64,000 nt of DNA from an uncultured Gammaproteobacteria bacterium (GTDB lineage: Bacteria > Pseudomonadota > Gammaproteobacteria > Pseudomonadales > Pseudohongiellaceae). A program made the translations under genes and the position numbers. The notes beneath the pieces are model-generated. The model was given only the letters and a program-made list of their open reading frames with translations, ran no database searches and was not told the origin of the DNA. The stretch lies in contig CAILUG010000009.1 in NCBI GenBank assembly GCA_903837345.1, positions 91,746 to 155,745 of the forward strand, given 5' to 3'. Below are positions 34,151 through 42,543 of the stretch, one piece after another. How positions within the stretch are numbered: position 1 is the stretch's first letter; every line of letters starts with the position of its first letter.

Positions 34151-34504
34151 TCAGTATTCGCTGTATTTGGCGGCTTTGCCGCGCACAAGCTCGGCCGGAT
34201 ATTTTTCGGCGTTGCGCTGCAGTTTGGCAGCCGCGGCCCGGGCTAGATCAATGTTGAGCACGTCGGCAAGACGGCACAGGTAGAGTAGCACATCGGCCAG
34301 CTCGGCTTCTGCTTGCGCGCGCTGTTTGGCATCAAGATGGGCTGATTGTTCAGGTGTCAGCCACTGGAAAATCTCCTGCAGCTCGGCGGCCTCTATGGTG
34401 AGTGCCATCGCCAGGTTTTTTGGTGTGTGGAATTGTTCCCAGTCACGAGCCTGCGCGAATTCGCGCAGCTGTTGTTGCAGTGATGTGAGCAAGTTGTCGT
34501 TCAT
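34151..34504 (-). CDS. MazG-like nucleotide pyrophosphohydrolase
   Basis: A 117-residue all-alpha NTP pyrophosphatase of the MazG/RS21-C6 (dCTPase-like) type. Metal-binding acids lie in LTIEAAELQEIFQW and AEAELADVLLYLCRLADVL, the ExxE...ExxD pattern. Such enzymes hydrolyse (d)NTPs to monophosphates and clean the pool of modified nucleotides; specificity is unknown. The ATG at 34504 follows GAGGATGACC, better than the upstream in-frame ATG at 34552, which would overlap the TMEM175-like gene. It is directly upstream of rlmJ. Confidence 0.87.
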   Translation of the reverse strand: MNDNLLTSLQQQLREFAQARDWEQFHTPKNLAMALTIEAAELQEIFQWLTPEQSAHLDAKQRAQAEAELADVLLYLCRLADVLNIDLARAAAAKLQRNAEKYPAELVRGKAAKYSEY

Positions 34505-34517
34505 GCGGTCATCCTCA

Positions 34518-35120
34518 TCAGTGCCCTGCCCGGTTTTCTGCAGACAATTCATTCAGAGCCTTGTACATGCGTGTGTCCGGCACCAGCCAGATCAGTGCGA
34601 CCACGCTGTAGGCTGCAAATCCCAGCCACGGATCAAGCAGAGTCAATCCAATGCCGGCGACATAAAGCGCGAGTGAGACTTTACCCTTGGTATCGCGGCC
34701 AAAAGCGTGTGCCAGTGGTGAGTCCTTGCCGTGGTGGGCAATGAGCGCATGCGAAAAAATCGTGTAGCCCACGCCGCACAACAACAAATTGATGCCGTAA
34801 AGCAGCATTGGCTCTTTTGTGAAATGGTTTTCACCCAGCCAGGCCGAACTGAATGGCAGCAGCGACAGCCAGAACAGCAGATGCAGGTTGGCCCACAGGA
34901 TGCCGCCACTCACCGAGCGGGTGGCCTGCAGCGTGTGGTGATGATTGTTCCAGTAAATGCCGACATAAATGAAACTCAGCACATAGCTGACAAACTTGGG
35001 CAGCAGCGGTGCCAGATCGGCAATGTGCGAGACTGCCGGGACTTTCAGTTCCAGCACCATGATGGTGATGATGATGGCCAGCACGCCGTCGGTGAAGGCT
35101 TCAAGTCGCGTTTTGTGCAT
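34518..35120 (-). CDS. TMEM175/DUF1211-family membrane protein (putative K+ channel)
   Basis: A 200-residue protein opening with the TMEM175 signature RLEAFTDGVLAIIITIMVLEL, the prokaryotic form of the RxxxFSD motif that lines the potassium-channel pore. Five or six further hydrophobic helices follow, including FVSYVLSFIYVGIYWNNHHH and FWLSLLPFSSAWLG. Prokaryotic members form tetrameric, weakly K+-selective channels. It lies between hipA and the MazG-like gene on one strand, with 27 and 13 bp gaps, so it probably shares their transcript. Confidence 0.88.
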   Translation of the reverse strand: MHKTRLEAFTDGVLAIIITIMVLELKVPAVSHIADLAPLLPKFVSYVLSFIYVGIYWNNHHHTLQATRSVSGGILWANLHLLFWLSLLPFSSAWLGENHFTKEPMLLYGINLLLCGVGYTIFSHALIAHHGKDSPLAHAFGRDTKGKVSLALYVAGIGLTLLDPWLGFAAYSVVALIWLVPDTRMYKALNELSAENRAGH

Positions 35121-35147
35121 TGGAGTCTCCTGTCACATTTGTGGTGA

Positions 35148-36440
35148 TCATAAGCCGTACTGCAGTTTTTTCTGCAGGTTCTTCCAATGGTGCCGCAGCA
35201 GCAGTTTGTGGGTTTCCAGCATTGGCGCGTCTTCCAGCGCTGCTGGCCACAGCGTGCGCGCACGTTCGACAGTATCCAGCAATTGCGGCCTCAGCACGCG
35301 CCACTTGACTCCCACTGCCCTGCCCCACTGTTCAAAATGGCTGAAATCCAGCTGATACCAATCAGTACAGCCGCCGATCGCCAGCGACTTTTGCCGGGCG
35401 GCAGGCAATACGCTTTGTGTACACCACAGATCATAGGCAGGCGCCAGGGTGGCGTGATACCGGTCCGGATACAGCAGGCTCCAGTTTTTCAGATGGGCAT
35501 TGCCGTTGCCCAGCAGCGCATTCACCAACAGCCGGCGCGCCAGCTGCTGCACATTGGCGAGGCCGTTGAGTGTGTAGCCATGCACGATCAGGCCCAGCGC
35601 TTCGGCAGAAGCGGCGCTGTATTTTTCCGTGGGGGCTTTGAACAGGACTTGCGCAAAATCTTCGGTATGAATGCGCTCGCCGCTGTTGGTGCGATCAAAG
35701 CGCTGAATCGCCAGTGCGTATCCATCTGCACTGGCGTTGATGGCCGGCAATTGGCTCAACTGCAGCAGGCGAAACCCGGGCACTTCCACACCAGCCAGCC
35801 GGGCCAGCATCAGCGCAGTGTATTCGTTTTGCGGCAAGCCACCGGCAAGTTGCGAAGCCAGTTTGAGTATCCAGGTGCCTGCATGCTGCTGGTCAGCCGG
35901 CTGGAATTTTCCGTTGTCTTCATGCAGCAGCAATTTGCGCTGGCTGCCGGCCAGTGAAAATAATGGTTGCTGACAAGACAGGGGCAAATCGACAGCTGCA
36001 GCCACTGCATTGAAATCCAGCACGCCTGCCGGAATGTCGTCGGGAGCCAGCGCCCGCACTTGCAGGGCACCGGGCAAATCACTGCCAAGCCCCGCCAGCA
36101 ACGCAAAATCATGTTCCGGTTGCACGCCGAGCTGGCTGGCCATCCCGGCACGCAGACCGGTTTCCGGCAACAGATTGGCAAGCACCGGATGCAAACCGCC
36201 GGTACTCAGCCAGGGCCGTGCAAACAAGCTGGCACTGGCTGGATGCCCCGGGGTTCCGCATAAAGTGAGCGCAGGACGGTTGGCAGCAGCAACCCAGGCC
36301 GGAGCAAACACCAAGGCCGTAGCTTGCCCGGCCTGCACCAAATGCCCCATCACAGAGTTGTGCAAGACCAGCTGCAACACCGATACCGGGCCGTGCGCAC
36401 GGGATTGAGAGGAAAAGCTGTTACGGGATTGGTTGCTCAC
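35148..36440 (-). CDS. hipA: HipA-family kinase toxin with altered catalytic residue
   Basis: A 430-residue HipA-like Ser/Thr kinase. The N-terminal domain has AGQATALVFAPAWV; the phosphate loop is FSLAGSQRKLLL with the ATP lysine in TWILKLAS. The catalytic loop reads GNGNAHLKNWSLLYPD where the family consensus is N-x-D-x-H-x-K-N, so the general-base aspartate (D309 in E. coli HipA) is asparagine, N314 here. The metal ligand asparagine (HLKN) and the aspartate in LAPAYDLWC are kept. E. coli HipA phosphorylates GltX and blocks translation; this copy may be inactive or only DNA/HipB-binding. It starts 5 bp after hipB. Confidence 0.92.
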   Translation of the reverse strand: MSNQSRNSFSSQSRAHGPVSVLQLVLHNSVMGHLVQAGQATALVFAPAWVAAANRPALTLCGTPGHPASASLFARPWLSTGGLHPVLANLLPETGLRAGMASQLGVQPEHDFALLAGLGSDLPGALQVRALAPDDIPAGVLDFNAVAAAVDLPLSCQQPLFSLAGSQRKLLLHEDNGKFQPADQQHAGTWILKLASQLAGGLPQNEYTALMLARLAGVEVPGFRLLQLSQLPAINASADGYALAIQRFDRTNSGERIHTEDFAQVLFKAPTEKYSAASAEALGLIVHGYTLNGLANVQQLARRLLVNALLGNGNAHLKNWSLLYPDRYHATLAPAYDLWCTQSVLPAARQKSLAIGGCTDWYQLDFSHFEQWGRAVGVKWRVLRPQLLDTVERARTLWPAALEDAPMLETHKLLLRHHWKNLQKKLQYGL

Positions 36441-36445
36441 CGCGT

Positions 36446-36760
36446 TCAGCGTGCCGCGAACCCGAGGATGCCGGCCCAGGGATCCATATCGGCGGCAGGG
36501 GTTGGCACTTGCGGTGCCGAAGCGGCCGCCGGTCCAGGACTTTCAAGCAGGGCCAGCACCTGTTCCAGTTGCTGCCGGGGAATCAGCACCAGTTCAGCGT
36601 CAAGGCCCTGGGCAATCAGCGCCAATGAGTCCAGGCGAGGATTGCCGTTGGCTTCGATACGCTGATATTGCTGCTGATTCATGCCGATGCGCAGCTGCAT
36701 GTCGCTTTGCTGCAGGCCCAGCGCTTTGCGGCGCTGTTTCAACTGGTCATGGAGAAGCAT
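36446..36760 (-). CDS. hipB: HipB-like antitoxin, XRE-type HTH
   Basis: A 104-residue DNA-binding antitoxin. The helix-turn-helix covers about residues 4-60: DQLKQRRKALGLQQSDMQLR, then MNQQQYQRIEANGNPRLDSL, and LDAELVLIPR as in HipB dimers. A proline/alanine-rich tail follows (AAASAPQVPTPAADMDPWAG). It should bind HipA and repress its own operon. Upstream in an AT-rich gap are three operator-like repeats. The ATG at 36760 is taken; an in-frame GTG at 36772 is possible. hipA follows with a 5 bp gap. Confidence 0.9.
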   Translation of the reverse strand: MLLHDQLKQRRKALGLQQSDMQLRIGMNQQQYQRIEANGNPRLDSLALIAQGLDAELVLIPRQQLEQVLALLESPGPAAASAPQVPTPAADMDPWAGILGFAAR

Positions 36761-36804
36761 AGTGGGCAACACCCGTGGGAAGTGGGGGAGCGGTTGCCAG
36801 TATT

Positions 36805-36904
36805 ACATTAAATAAAGTGATATGAAATATTATTACATCATTTAAGATGTTGTTTAATTAATCGTCTATGCGGATTATGAATTAAATTACATTATATAAG
36901 ATGT
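36805..36904 (-). promoter_or_regulatory. Operator-like repeats upstream of hipBA
   Basis: In a strongly AT-rich gap of 165 bp are three related 16-mers: 36835-36850 is a perfect dyad ACATC-N6-GATGT, 36889-36904 the same with one mismatch (ACATTATATAAGATGT), and 36805-36820 a degenerate copy (ACATTAAATAAAGTGA). A half-site ATGATGT lies at 36917. They surround the likely hipBA promoter, as multiple HipB operators do in E. coli, and could also affect ubiX, whose 3' end lies at 36926. Confidence 0.72.
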
Positions 36905-36925
36905 ATTTAAAATAATATGATGTAT

Positions 36926-37516
36926 TTAGACTTCCCCCCAGCGCTTGATATCCGCACCCAGGTCAAACAGATCCAGTGCCCGACCCACAGTCTGATCCAC
37001 CATGTCTTGCAGACTTTGAGGTTTGGTATAAAACGCCGGCACCGGCGGCATCACTACTGCGCCCATGTTGGTGACGTTCAGCATGCTCTGCAGATGGCCG
37101 GCATGCAGCGGGGTTTCCCGTACCATCAATACCAGCCGGCGCCGTTCTTTCAGCACTACATCGGCGGCGCGACTCAATAGCGATGAAGTCACACCGGTAC
37201 TGATTTCAGACAAGCTGCGAATGGAGCAGGGCGCCACCAGCATACCCATCGTACGAAAGCTGCCACTGGCAATCGCGGCCCCGATATCGGTGTGCTGGTA
37301 ATGCACAGCGGCGAGCTCACACAATTCACTGTATTTCAGCTCGCTTTCATGGCCAAGAGTGACTATCGCCGATTTGCTGACTACCAGATGGGTTTCCACC
37401 CCCAGTTCACGCAACAACCGCAAAGCCGTGATGCCATAGATAATGCCGGAGGCGCCGCTGATGCCAACAATCAGGCGGCGCGGGGCAACTTGGGGGGAAT
37501 GTGGCGTTGAATTCAT
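36926..37516 (-). CDS. ubiX: Flavin prenyltransferase UbiX
   Basis: A 196-residue UbiX, which joins dimethylallyl phosphate to FMN to make the prenylated flavin used by the UbiD decarboxylase in ubiquinone synthesis. The N-terminal FMN-binding loop is LIVGISGASGIIYGI; VAPCSIRSLSEISTG and the active-site stretch MVRETPLHAGHLQSML are diagnostic, as is VVMPPVPAFYTKP. The start at 37516 is chosen because the longer frame to 37627 adds a tail overlapping the uup start. It is divergent from uup; ubiD is not in the window. Confidence 0.96.
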   Translation of the reverse strand: MNSTPHSPQVAPRRLIVGISGASGIIYGITALRLLRELGVETHLVVSKSAIVTLGHESELKYSELCELAAVHYQHTDIGAAIASGSFRTMGMLVAPCSIRSLSEISTGVTSSLLSRAADVVLKERRRLVLMVRETPLHAGHLQSMLNVTNMGAVVMPPVPAFYTKPQSLQDMVDQTVGRALDLFDLGADIKRWGEV

Positions 37517-37601
37517 GTATGCTCGCCGCTCTTTTTTTGGCCAACCGCCTCTTGAAGGACGGGTTTCGGCTCCATTGTAACCACACACCGCAGCTTTCCC
37601 C

Positions 37602-39521
37602 ATGCCACTGTTTCGCCTTGCCGACATCTCATTAGCCTATGGCACCCAGGTGCTGCTCGACAAAGTTTCGCTGACGATACAGCCGGGCGAACGCTGGGGC
37701 CTGCTCGGTCGTAACGGCGCCGGCAAATCCACGTTCATGAAATTGCTGAGCGGCAAGATCAAGGCCGACAGTGGCGAGTTCTGGACCGAGCCGGAAATCA
37801 GGATCGCCTATCTTGACCAGGAATTGCCGCAGTCCACCGACCAAACCGTGTTTGATTACATCGCTGATGGACTCGCCGGCGCCGGCGCTCTGATCAAGGA
37901 ATTTCATCACTTGATCGAACAGGAACCCACGCCACAGGTGCTGGCCAAACTGGAACAGGTGCAGCACGACATCGAAACGCAGAATGCGTGGGGCGTGCAA
38001 CAACAGGTGGAAAGCGTGATCTCGATCCTGCAATTGCCGGCACAGAAAACCATGGCGGAATTGTCCGGTGGCTGGATGCGGCGGGTGGCGCTCGGCCGCG
38101 CACTGGTCAGCAATCCGGATGTGCTGCTGCTTGACGAGCCCACCAACCATCTCGACATCCCCGCCATCCAGTGGCTGGAAAAACAGCTGCAGGAATATCG
38201 CGGTGCCGTAGTGGTCATCACGCATGATCGCAGTTTCCTGCAGGCTGTCGCCAACCGCATTCTTGAACTTGACCGGGGCACCTTGCGTGTCTGGCAGCAT
38301 GATTACCGGCGTTTTCTGGCGTTCCGCGACCAGCAGCTGGAAGCCGAGGCCAAGTCCAACATGGAATTCGACAAGAAGCTGGCGCAGGAAGAAGTGTGGA
38401 TACGCCAGGGCGTCAAAGCCAGGCGCACGCGCAACGAGGGTAGGGTGCGTGCACTCGAAGCCATGCGCAATGAATTCCAGGCACGCCGCAATGTGGAAGG
38501 CAAGGCCAGCATGCAGCTCAACAGTGCCGATGCGAGCGGCAAGATTGTGATGGAGCTGGAACATGTCACCCACAGTTTCGGCAACCGCACCATCATCAAT
38601 AATTTCTCCACCAAGATCATGCGTGGCGACAAGATCGGCTTGATCGGACCCAACGGCGCCGGCAAATCCACCCTGCTGAAAATCCTGCTGGGCCAGCTGC
38701 AGCCGGATTCCGGCACGGTAAAAATCGGCACCAAACTTGAACTGGCTTATTTCGACCAGCTGCGCGGCGAACTGCAGGGTGAAAAAAGCGTGCGAGACAA
38801 CCTGAGTGACGGCAGCGACTACATCGAGATCAACGGGCGTCAGAAGCATGTAATTTCCTACCTGCAGGATTTCCTGTTTACTCCCGACCGCTTGCGCCAG
38901 CCGGTGAAAGCACTCTCCGGTGGCGAACAGAACCGCCTGATTCTCGCCAAGCTGTTCAGCAAGCCCGCCAACCTGCTGGTGATGGATGAACCAACCAACG
39001 ATCTCGATCTGGAAACACTGGAGCTGCTGGAAGAATTGCTGCTGGAATTCCAGGGCACCTTGCTGCTGGTGAGCCACGATCGCGAGTTTCTCGACAACGT
39101 GGTGCAGAGTTGCATCGTGTTTGAAGGCAAGGGCAAGGTGGCGCGATATGTGGGAGGCTACGCCGACTGGTTGCGGCAAGGTGGCAGTTTTGCCGATGAA
39201 AATGCCGCAGTTCACGCCAGCTCAGGCACGCAGGGTGCAGTGGAGCCGGAACCACCAGTCATTGAAAAGAAGCAAGTCGCGGCGCAGCCGGTAACCCCGG
39301 GACTCAAAGCCAAGCGGACCTACAAGGAACAGCGTGAGCTGGACCAATTGCCGCAGAAAATCGAAGACGCCGAAAAGGCCATCACTGCCATCGAGTTGCA
39401 GATTGCACATCCGGACTTCTATCTGAAATCGCGCGCCGAAAGCGAACCGGTTTTCAGGAAACTGACAGCAGCGCAACAGGAACTGGAAAAGCTTTACCAG
39501 CGCTGGCAGCAGTTGGAATAG
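37602..39521 (+). CDS. uup: ABC-F ATPase Uup
   Basis: A 639-residue ABC-F protein, two ATPase cassettes without a membrane domain, linked to ribosome or branched-DNA metabolism in E. coli. First cassette: Walker A LGRNGAGKSTF, signature LSGGWMRRVALGRAL, Walker B LLLDEPTNHLD. Second: GPNGAGKSTLL, LSGGEQNRLILAKL, LVMDEPTNDLD. The Uup-specific RQGVKARRTRNEGRVRAL lies between them, and a C-terminal coiled coil (from about residue 560) with YKEQRELDQLPQKIEDAEKA matches the Uup DNA-binding tail. Intact and full length. Confidence 0.96.
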   Translation: MPLFRLADISLAYGTQVLLDKVSLTIQPGERWGLLGRNGAGKSTFMKLLSGKIKADSGEFWTEPEIRIAYLDQELPQSTDQTVFDYIADGLAGAGALIKEFHHLIEQEPTPQVLAKLEQVQHDIETQNAWGVQQQVESVISILQLPAQKTMAELSGGWMRRVALGRALVSNPDVLLLDEPTNHLDIPAIQWLEKQLQEYRGAVVVITHDRSFLQAVANRILELDRGTLRVWQHDYRRFLAFRDQQLEAEAKSNMEFDKKLAQEEVWIRQGVKARRTRNEGRVRALEAMRNEFQARRNVEGKASMQLNSADASGKIVMELEHVTHSFGNRTIINNFSTKIMRGDKIGLIGPNGAGKSTLLKILLGQLQPDSGTVKIGTKLELAYFDQLRGELQGEKSVRDNLSDGSDYIEINGRQKHVISYLQDFLFTPDRLRQPVKALSGGEQNRLILAKLFSKPANLLVMDEPTNDLDLETLELLEELLLEFQGTLLLVSHDREFLDNVVQSCIVFEGKGKVARYVGGYADWLRQGGSFADENAAVHASSGTQGAVEPEPPVIEKKQVAAQPVTPGLKAKRTYKEQRELDQLPQKIEDAEKAITAIELQIAHPDFYLKSRAESEPVFRKLTAAQQELEKLYQRWQQLE

Positions 39522-39656
39522 CAGGAAAGGTACAAAGAAAAGTGACGAAGGTCCGCCGGAAAAATAATTGCTTCGCTGCTGGTGCTTGTTGATGCCCCCT
39601 GCGAAAATTCAAGCGGATCCTGTCATTGGCAGGCATTGAAACCTTGAGAATGTGTG

Positions 39657-40277
39657 ATGAAAACCTTTCTCCATGTGGGTTGTGGCTACAATCGGAAAAA
39701 CAATACCACGGCCGGGTTTGATAACGAGTCCTGGCGTGAACTGCGGGTGGATATTGATCCTGCAGTTGCCCCCGACATCGTTGGCAGCATGCTGGACATG
39801 GCTGCAATTGCGGATGGGTCGGTTGATGCAATTTTCTCAAGCCACAGCATTGAACATCTCTATCCGCATGAAGTGCCGCGCGCATTGAACGAGTTCATGC
39901 GCGTACTCAAGCCGGATGGATTTATTGTTATCACATGTCCTGATCTGAAGTCGGTCTGTGCATTGGTGGCACAGGACAAGTTGCTGGAGCCTGCTTATAT
40001 TGCAAATGCAGGGAAGATAGCGCCAATCGACATCCTGTACGGATTCCGCGACTTTTTGGCAAGCGGGAACCTGTGGATGGCGCACCATTGCGGATTTACC
40101 GAAAGCGCCCTGGCGGTCACACTGCGGGACCAGGGATTCCCGACAGTCACTACCCTGGCGCGCGGTTATTTTCCTTACTTCGATTTGTGGGGAATCGCAA
40201 GCAAGGCTGACTGCGACGATGAACAGATTCTGGCACTGATTTGCGAGCATTTTCCAGCCAGCAGACCCATGTCGTAA
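39657..40277 (+). CDS. Class I SAM-dependent methyltransferase
   Basis: A 206-residue methyltransferase. Motif I is KTFLHVGCGYNRKNN, motif II ELRVDIDPAVAPD, and the post-I/IV block is DAIFSSHSIEHLYPHEVPRA with LKPDGFIVITCPDL. This resembles the type-11 methyltransferases found in polysaccharide loci. Substrate unknown. ATG at 39657 is preceded by an overlapping in-frame GTG at 39654; either could be used. Neighbours are uup upstream (135 bp) and a convergent amidohydrolase; it is isolated from the glycan cluster 14 kb away. Confidence 0.87.
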   Translation: MKTFLHVGCGYNRKNNTTAGFDNESWRELRVDIDPAVAPDIVGSMLDMAAIADGSVDAIFSSHSIEHLYPHEVPRALNEFMRVLKPDGFIVITCPDLKSVCALVAQDKLLEPAYIANAGKIAPIDILYGFRDFLASGNLWMAHHCGFTESALAVTLRDQGFPTVTTLARGYFPYFDLWGIASKADCDDEQILALICEHFPASRPMS

Positions 40278-40301
40278 CCAGTAGGACAGGCATTGCCCTG
40301 G

Positions 40302-41987
40302 TCAGAGTCTTGCCGGATCCCCGAATACCACTTTTCCGCCCACCAGCGTCAGCACCGAGTGCAACGACTTCATGTTTTCATCACCGACTTTGGCGCTGTC
40401 AAAATAATCACGATCCAGCACCACCAGATCGCCGAGTTTGCCAGGCTCAAGACTGCCGATGTCATCTTCCTGCAGGAACCAGCGATTGGCAGCCGTGTAC
40501 AGGCGCAACGCATCACTGCGTGAAAGCGTCTGGTCACCATTGATCAGTTCTCCGCGCGCATTCTTGCCGGTGACAACATAGTACAAACCTATCCACGGAT
40601 TCATCGGCGAGATCTGCATGCCGTCGGAACTCATGCCCATCGGAATGCCAGCTTTCTGCAGCATGCGGAACGGCGGGCCATTTTGCTGCGCACTACCAGT
40701 CACGTAGCGCCAGCCACCCAGCACGCTGACACCGCCGCCGAGGGCTTTCAACTTGTTGGCATATTCTTCGGTGATGAACGGCACATGAGCCACCACCCAG
40801 TGCAGCCTGGTGATGCCGTCTCCGCCGATCTCGTCGTTGACCTTCTGCCAGCCGTCGATGATGGTCTTGTAGTCAGTGGGGGTAAGTGAGTGATTTTCAT
40901 TGCGCCAGCCGGCCCTGGCTACCAGTCTGGTGCCATTCATCCATTCCGGTGACGGTTGCATGATGATCGGTGACGCGCCGGCGGTGAATTCACCGATACC
41001 GACTATTTTCAGCATGTCGCTACCGAATGCGGGCAGGGCGTTTTTAAGTCTGGCCTGCAGCAGCGGTGTGGCGGGATCAGTCTCCATGTACAGATAGTTG
41101 ATGCGCATGCGGTTGGGCAGTTTGTTTTCGTGATACAGCGACAGCAGTGCATCGTAGGCCCTGTAGCCGTCGAAACTGGCGACGCCGTCGGCATCGGAAT
41201 TGGTCTCGGGGAATCCGCCCTGGTCAAGCTGGGTGGTGATGCCGAGACTCACTGCATAGTTGAGTGCATCCAGCGTGCCACGCTTCTGGTCTGCCGCTGT
41301 TTGCAATTGCTTGAGTGCAAACAATGCCTTGGTGGAAGCATTGGGTGTTGCGCCACCTGCCAGCGAACCATCAGCACCTACTGTGATGCCCTTGCTCTCA
41401 AAAAATTTCTTGCCGAGACTGTTGGTCACACTGGGGCCCGCAAAACCCTGCTGCACATAAATCGGATGCCCGGTGGAGGCGGCATCGAGTTCAGCCATGG
41501 TCGGAAAGCGTGGCTTGTCCGGTGGCGGCGTGAACTGGCTGATGTCGAAGCCACCGATGGCCGTGACCCATTCACCCGCTGGCAGTTTGTCGGCGCGGGC
41601 TTTCAGCGTGGCCACCAGTTCCTTGATGGAGGTGGCGCTTTCCAGCCGCGTGTCATGACCAGGCCGCAGGCCCAGCAGCACGACATGGTTGTGATTGTCG
41701 ATCAGCCCCGGCACTGCCGTGTGGCCTTTCAGGTCAATGGTGCGCGTGCAGGCGGTGGTGGGAGGCATGATGTTGCCGCTGGCTACGATGCGGCCATCCT
41801 GGATGCGCAGCGCTTTGACTACGGTATCGCCCGCATCCATCGTGTGAATGGCGCCATTGGTCAACAACAGATCATCGACTGCTTTGCAGCCAGGCGCCTG
41901 CGCGTAGAGTTGGCAGCTCGCCAGCAACAGTGCGGATAGCTGCAGAGAGTGCAGCAACGGTTTGGTAACAACTGTTTTTGTGTGCAT
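40302..41987 (-). CDS. Exported amidohydrolase (YtcJ/amidohydrolase-3 type)
   Basis: A 561-residue metal-dependent hydrolase with an export signal (LLHSLQLSALLLASCQLYAQ). The metal motif is VPGLIDNHNHVVLLG (H-x-H); LHWVVAHVPF and MGMSSDGMQISPMNPWIG supply later ligands, and the small beta domain holds DLLLTNGAIHTMDAGD and LGDLVVLDRDYF. Relatives deformylate or hydrolyse amides and cyclic imines, but this branch is mostly uncharacterised. The start at 41987 follows GGGGAGCACCACC; an in-frame ATG further upstream lacks a ribosome site. Confidence 0.88.
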   Translation of the reverse strand: MHTKTVVTKPLLHSLQLSALLLASCQLYAQAPGCKAVDDLLLTNGAIHTMDAGDTVVKALRIQDGRIVASGNIMPPTTACTRTIDLKGHTAVPGLIDNHNHVVLLGLRPGHDTRLESATSIKELVATLKARADKLPAGEWVTAIGGFDISQFTPPPDKPRFPTMAELDAASTGHPIYVQQGFAGPSVTNSLGKKFFESKGITVGADGSLAGGATPNASTKALFALKQLQTAADQKRGTLDALNYAVSLGITTQLDQGGFPETNSDADGVASFDGYRAYDALLSLYHENKLPNRMRINYLYMETDPATPLLQARLKNALPAFGSDMLKIVGIGEFTAGASPIIMQPSPEWMNGTRLVARAGWRNENHSLTPTDYKTIIDGWQKVNDEIGGDGITRLHWVVAHVPFITEEYANKLKALGGGVSVLGGWRYVTGSAQQNGPPFRMLQKAGIPMGMSSDGMQISPMNPWIGLYYVVTGKNARGELINGDQTLSRSDALRLYTAANRWFLQEDDIGSLEPGKLGDLVVLDRDYFDSAKVGDENMKSLHSVLTLVGGKVVFGDPARL

Positions 41988-42029
41988 GGTGGTGCTCCCC
42001 TTGTCAGTGAAATTCCCGACTGTCATTTT

Positions 42030-42311
42030 TTATTCAAATGCGATCAGCGGTGCCTTGCGTATCCAGAGGTCCACGGCAAACACCGCCGCCGGAATCGAGC
42101 CCAGCATGAACATCACCTGGTTCATGTAAATCGCGAGTCCGATGAACACCCAGGTCAGTGCAGTCCACACGATCAGCGCCACGATGATGTTACGGACCGG
42201 CAAATAGGCTGCTTTATGACACAGATGGCACACGCGTGGTCGCATCCACAGTGAAGTGAGTTTCTGCAGTTCGGAAAAACTGGCCTGCCGGCAGTTGGGA
42301 CAACAATGCAT
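42030..42311 (-). CDS. Zinc-ribbon membrane protein
   Basis: A 93-residue protein starting MHCCPNCRQASFSELQ. Two CxxC pairs (CPNC and CHLC, 27 residues apart) suggest a zinc ribbon on the cytoplasmic side; two hydrophobic helices follow (IIVALIVWTALTWVFIGLAI and VMFMLGSIPAAVFAVDLWI). I do not recognise the family beyond a loose likeness to DUF983. A longer frame to 42458 overlaps the regulatory region and lacks character. It is divergent from the 33-residue peptide gene. Confidence 0.7.
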   Translation of the reverse strand: MHCCPNCRQASFSELQKLTSLWMRPRVCHLCHKAAYLPVRNIIVALIVWTALTWVFIGLAIYMNQVMFMLGSIPAAVFAVDLWIRKAPLIAFE

Positions 42312-42360
42312 CACGGATAAAAACCTGCAATATGTGACATGTGGGCATAGACGCAAACCA

Positions 42361-42374
42361 TTGACGCGAATCAA
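42361..42374 (+). promoter_or_regulatory. FNR/ANR-like box
   Basis: TTGACGCGAATCAA matches the FNR/ANR/CRP-FNR consensus TTGAT-N4-ATCAA with one mismatch. It lies 59 bp before the 33-residue peptide start and 50 bp before the divergent zinc-ribbon gene start, so either could be controlled by oxygen. Confidence 0.6.
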
Positions 42375-42432
42375 GGCCGAAGTGTCAAGACGATTGCACA
42401 ATGCAGCGAAATTCTTTGAAGAGGAGCAACGC

Positions 42433-42534
42433 ATGAATACCCTGCAACGCAACTTCACTGTGCTGATGATCTGCCTGTGTGGCGTGATGGTCTTTCTGGC
42501 CGTGCTGAGTTTGAGTATCGCCAGCAGTCACTGA
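42433..42534 (+). CDS. 33-residue single-helix membrane peptide
   Basis: A short gene with a strong ribosome site (GAGGAG, 7 bases before ATG) encodes 33 residues: a short polar start MNTLQRNF and one hydrophobic helix TVLMICLCGVMVFLAVLSL ending SIASSH. It stands behind an FNR-like box. Its size and layout recall small accessory subunits of terminal oxidases such as CydX or CcoM, but no sequence identity is claimed and no oxidase genes adjoin. Confidence 0.55.
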   Translation: MNTLQRNFTVLMICLCGVMVFLAVLSLSIASSH

Positions 42535-42543
42535 CGAAAAGGG

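Noticed and set aside
36773..36925. AT-rich region as a replication or phage attachment site
   Set aside because: The repeats are explained better as HipB operators; no DnaA boxes, integrase or tRNA gene are present.
37632..39215. Long minus-strand open frame opposite uup; similar long antisense frames lie opposite copA, ptsP, the TPR gene, the actin-like gene and the first VWA gene
   Set aside because: They mirror the codon structure of well-supported genes in GC-rich DNA and show only His/Gln/Arg-rich translations without domains.
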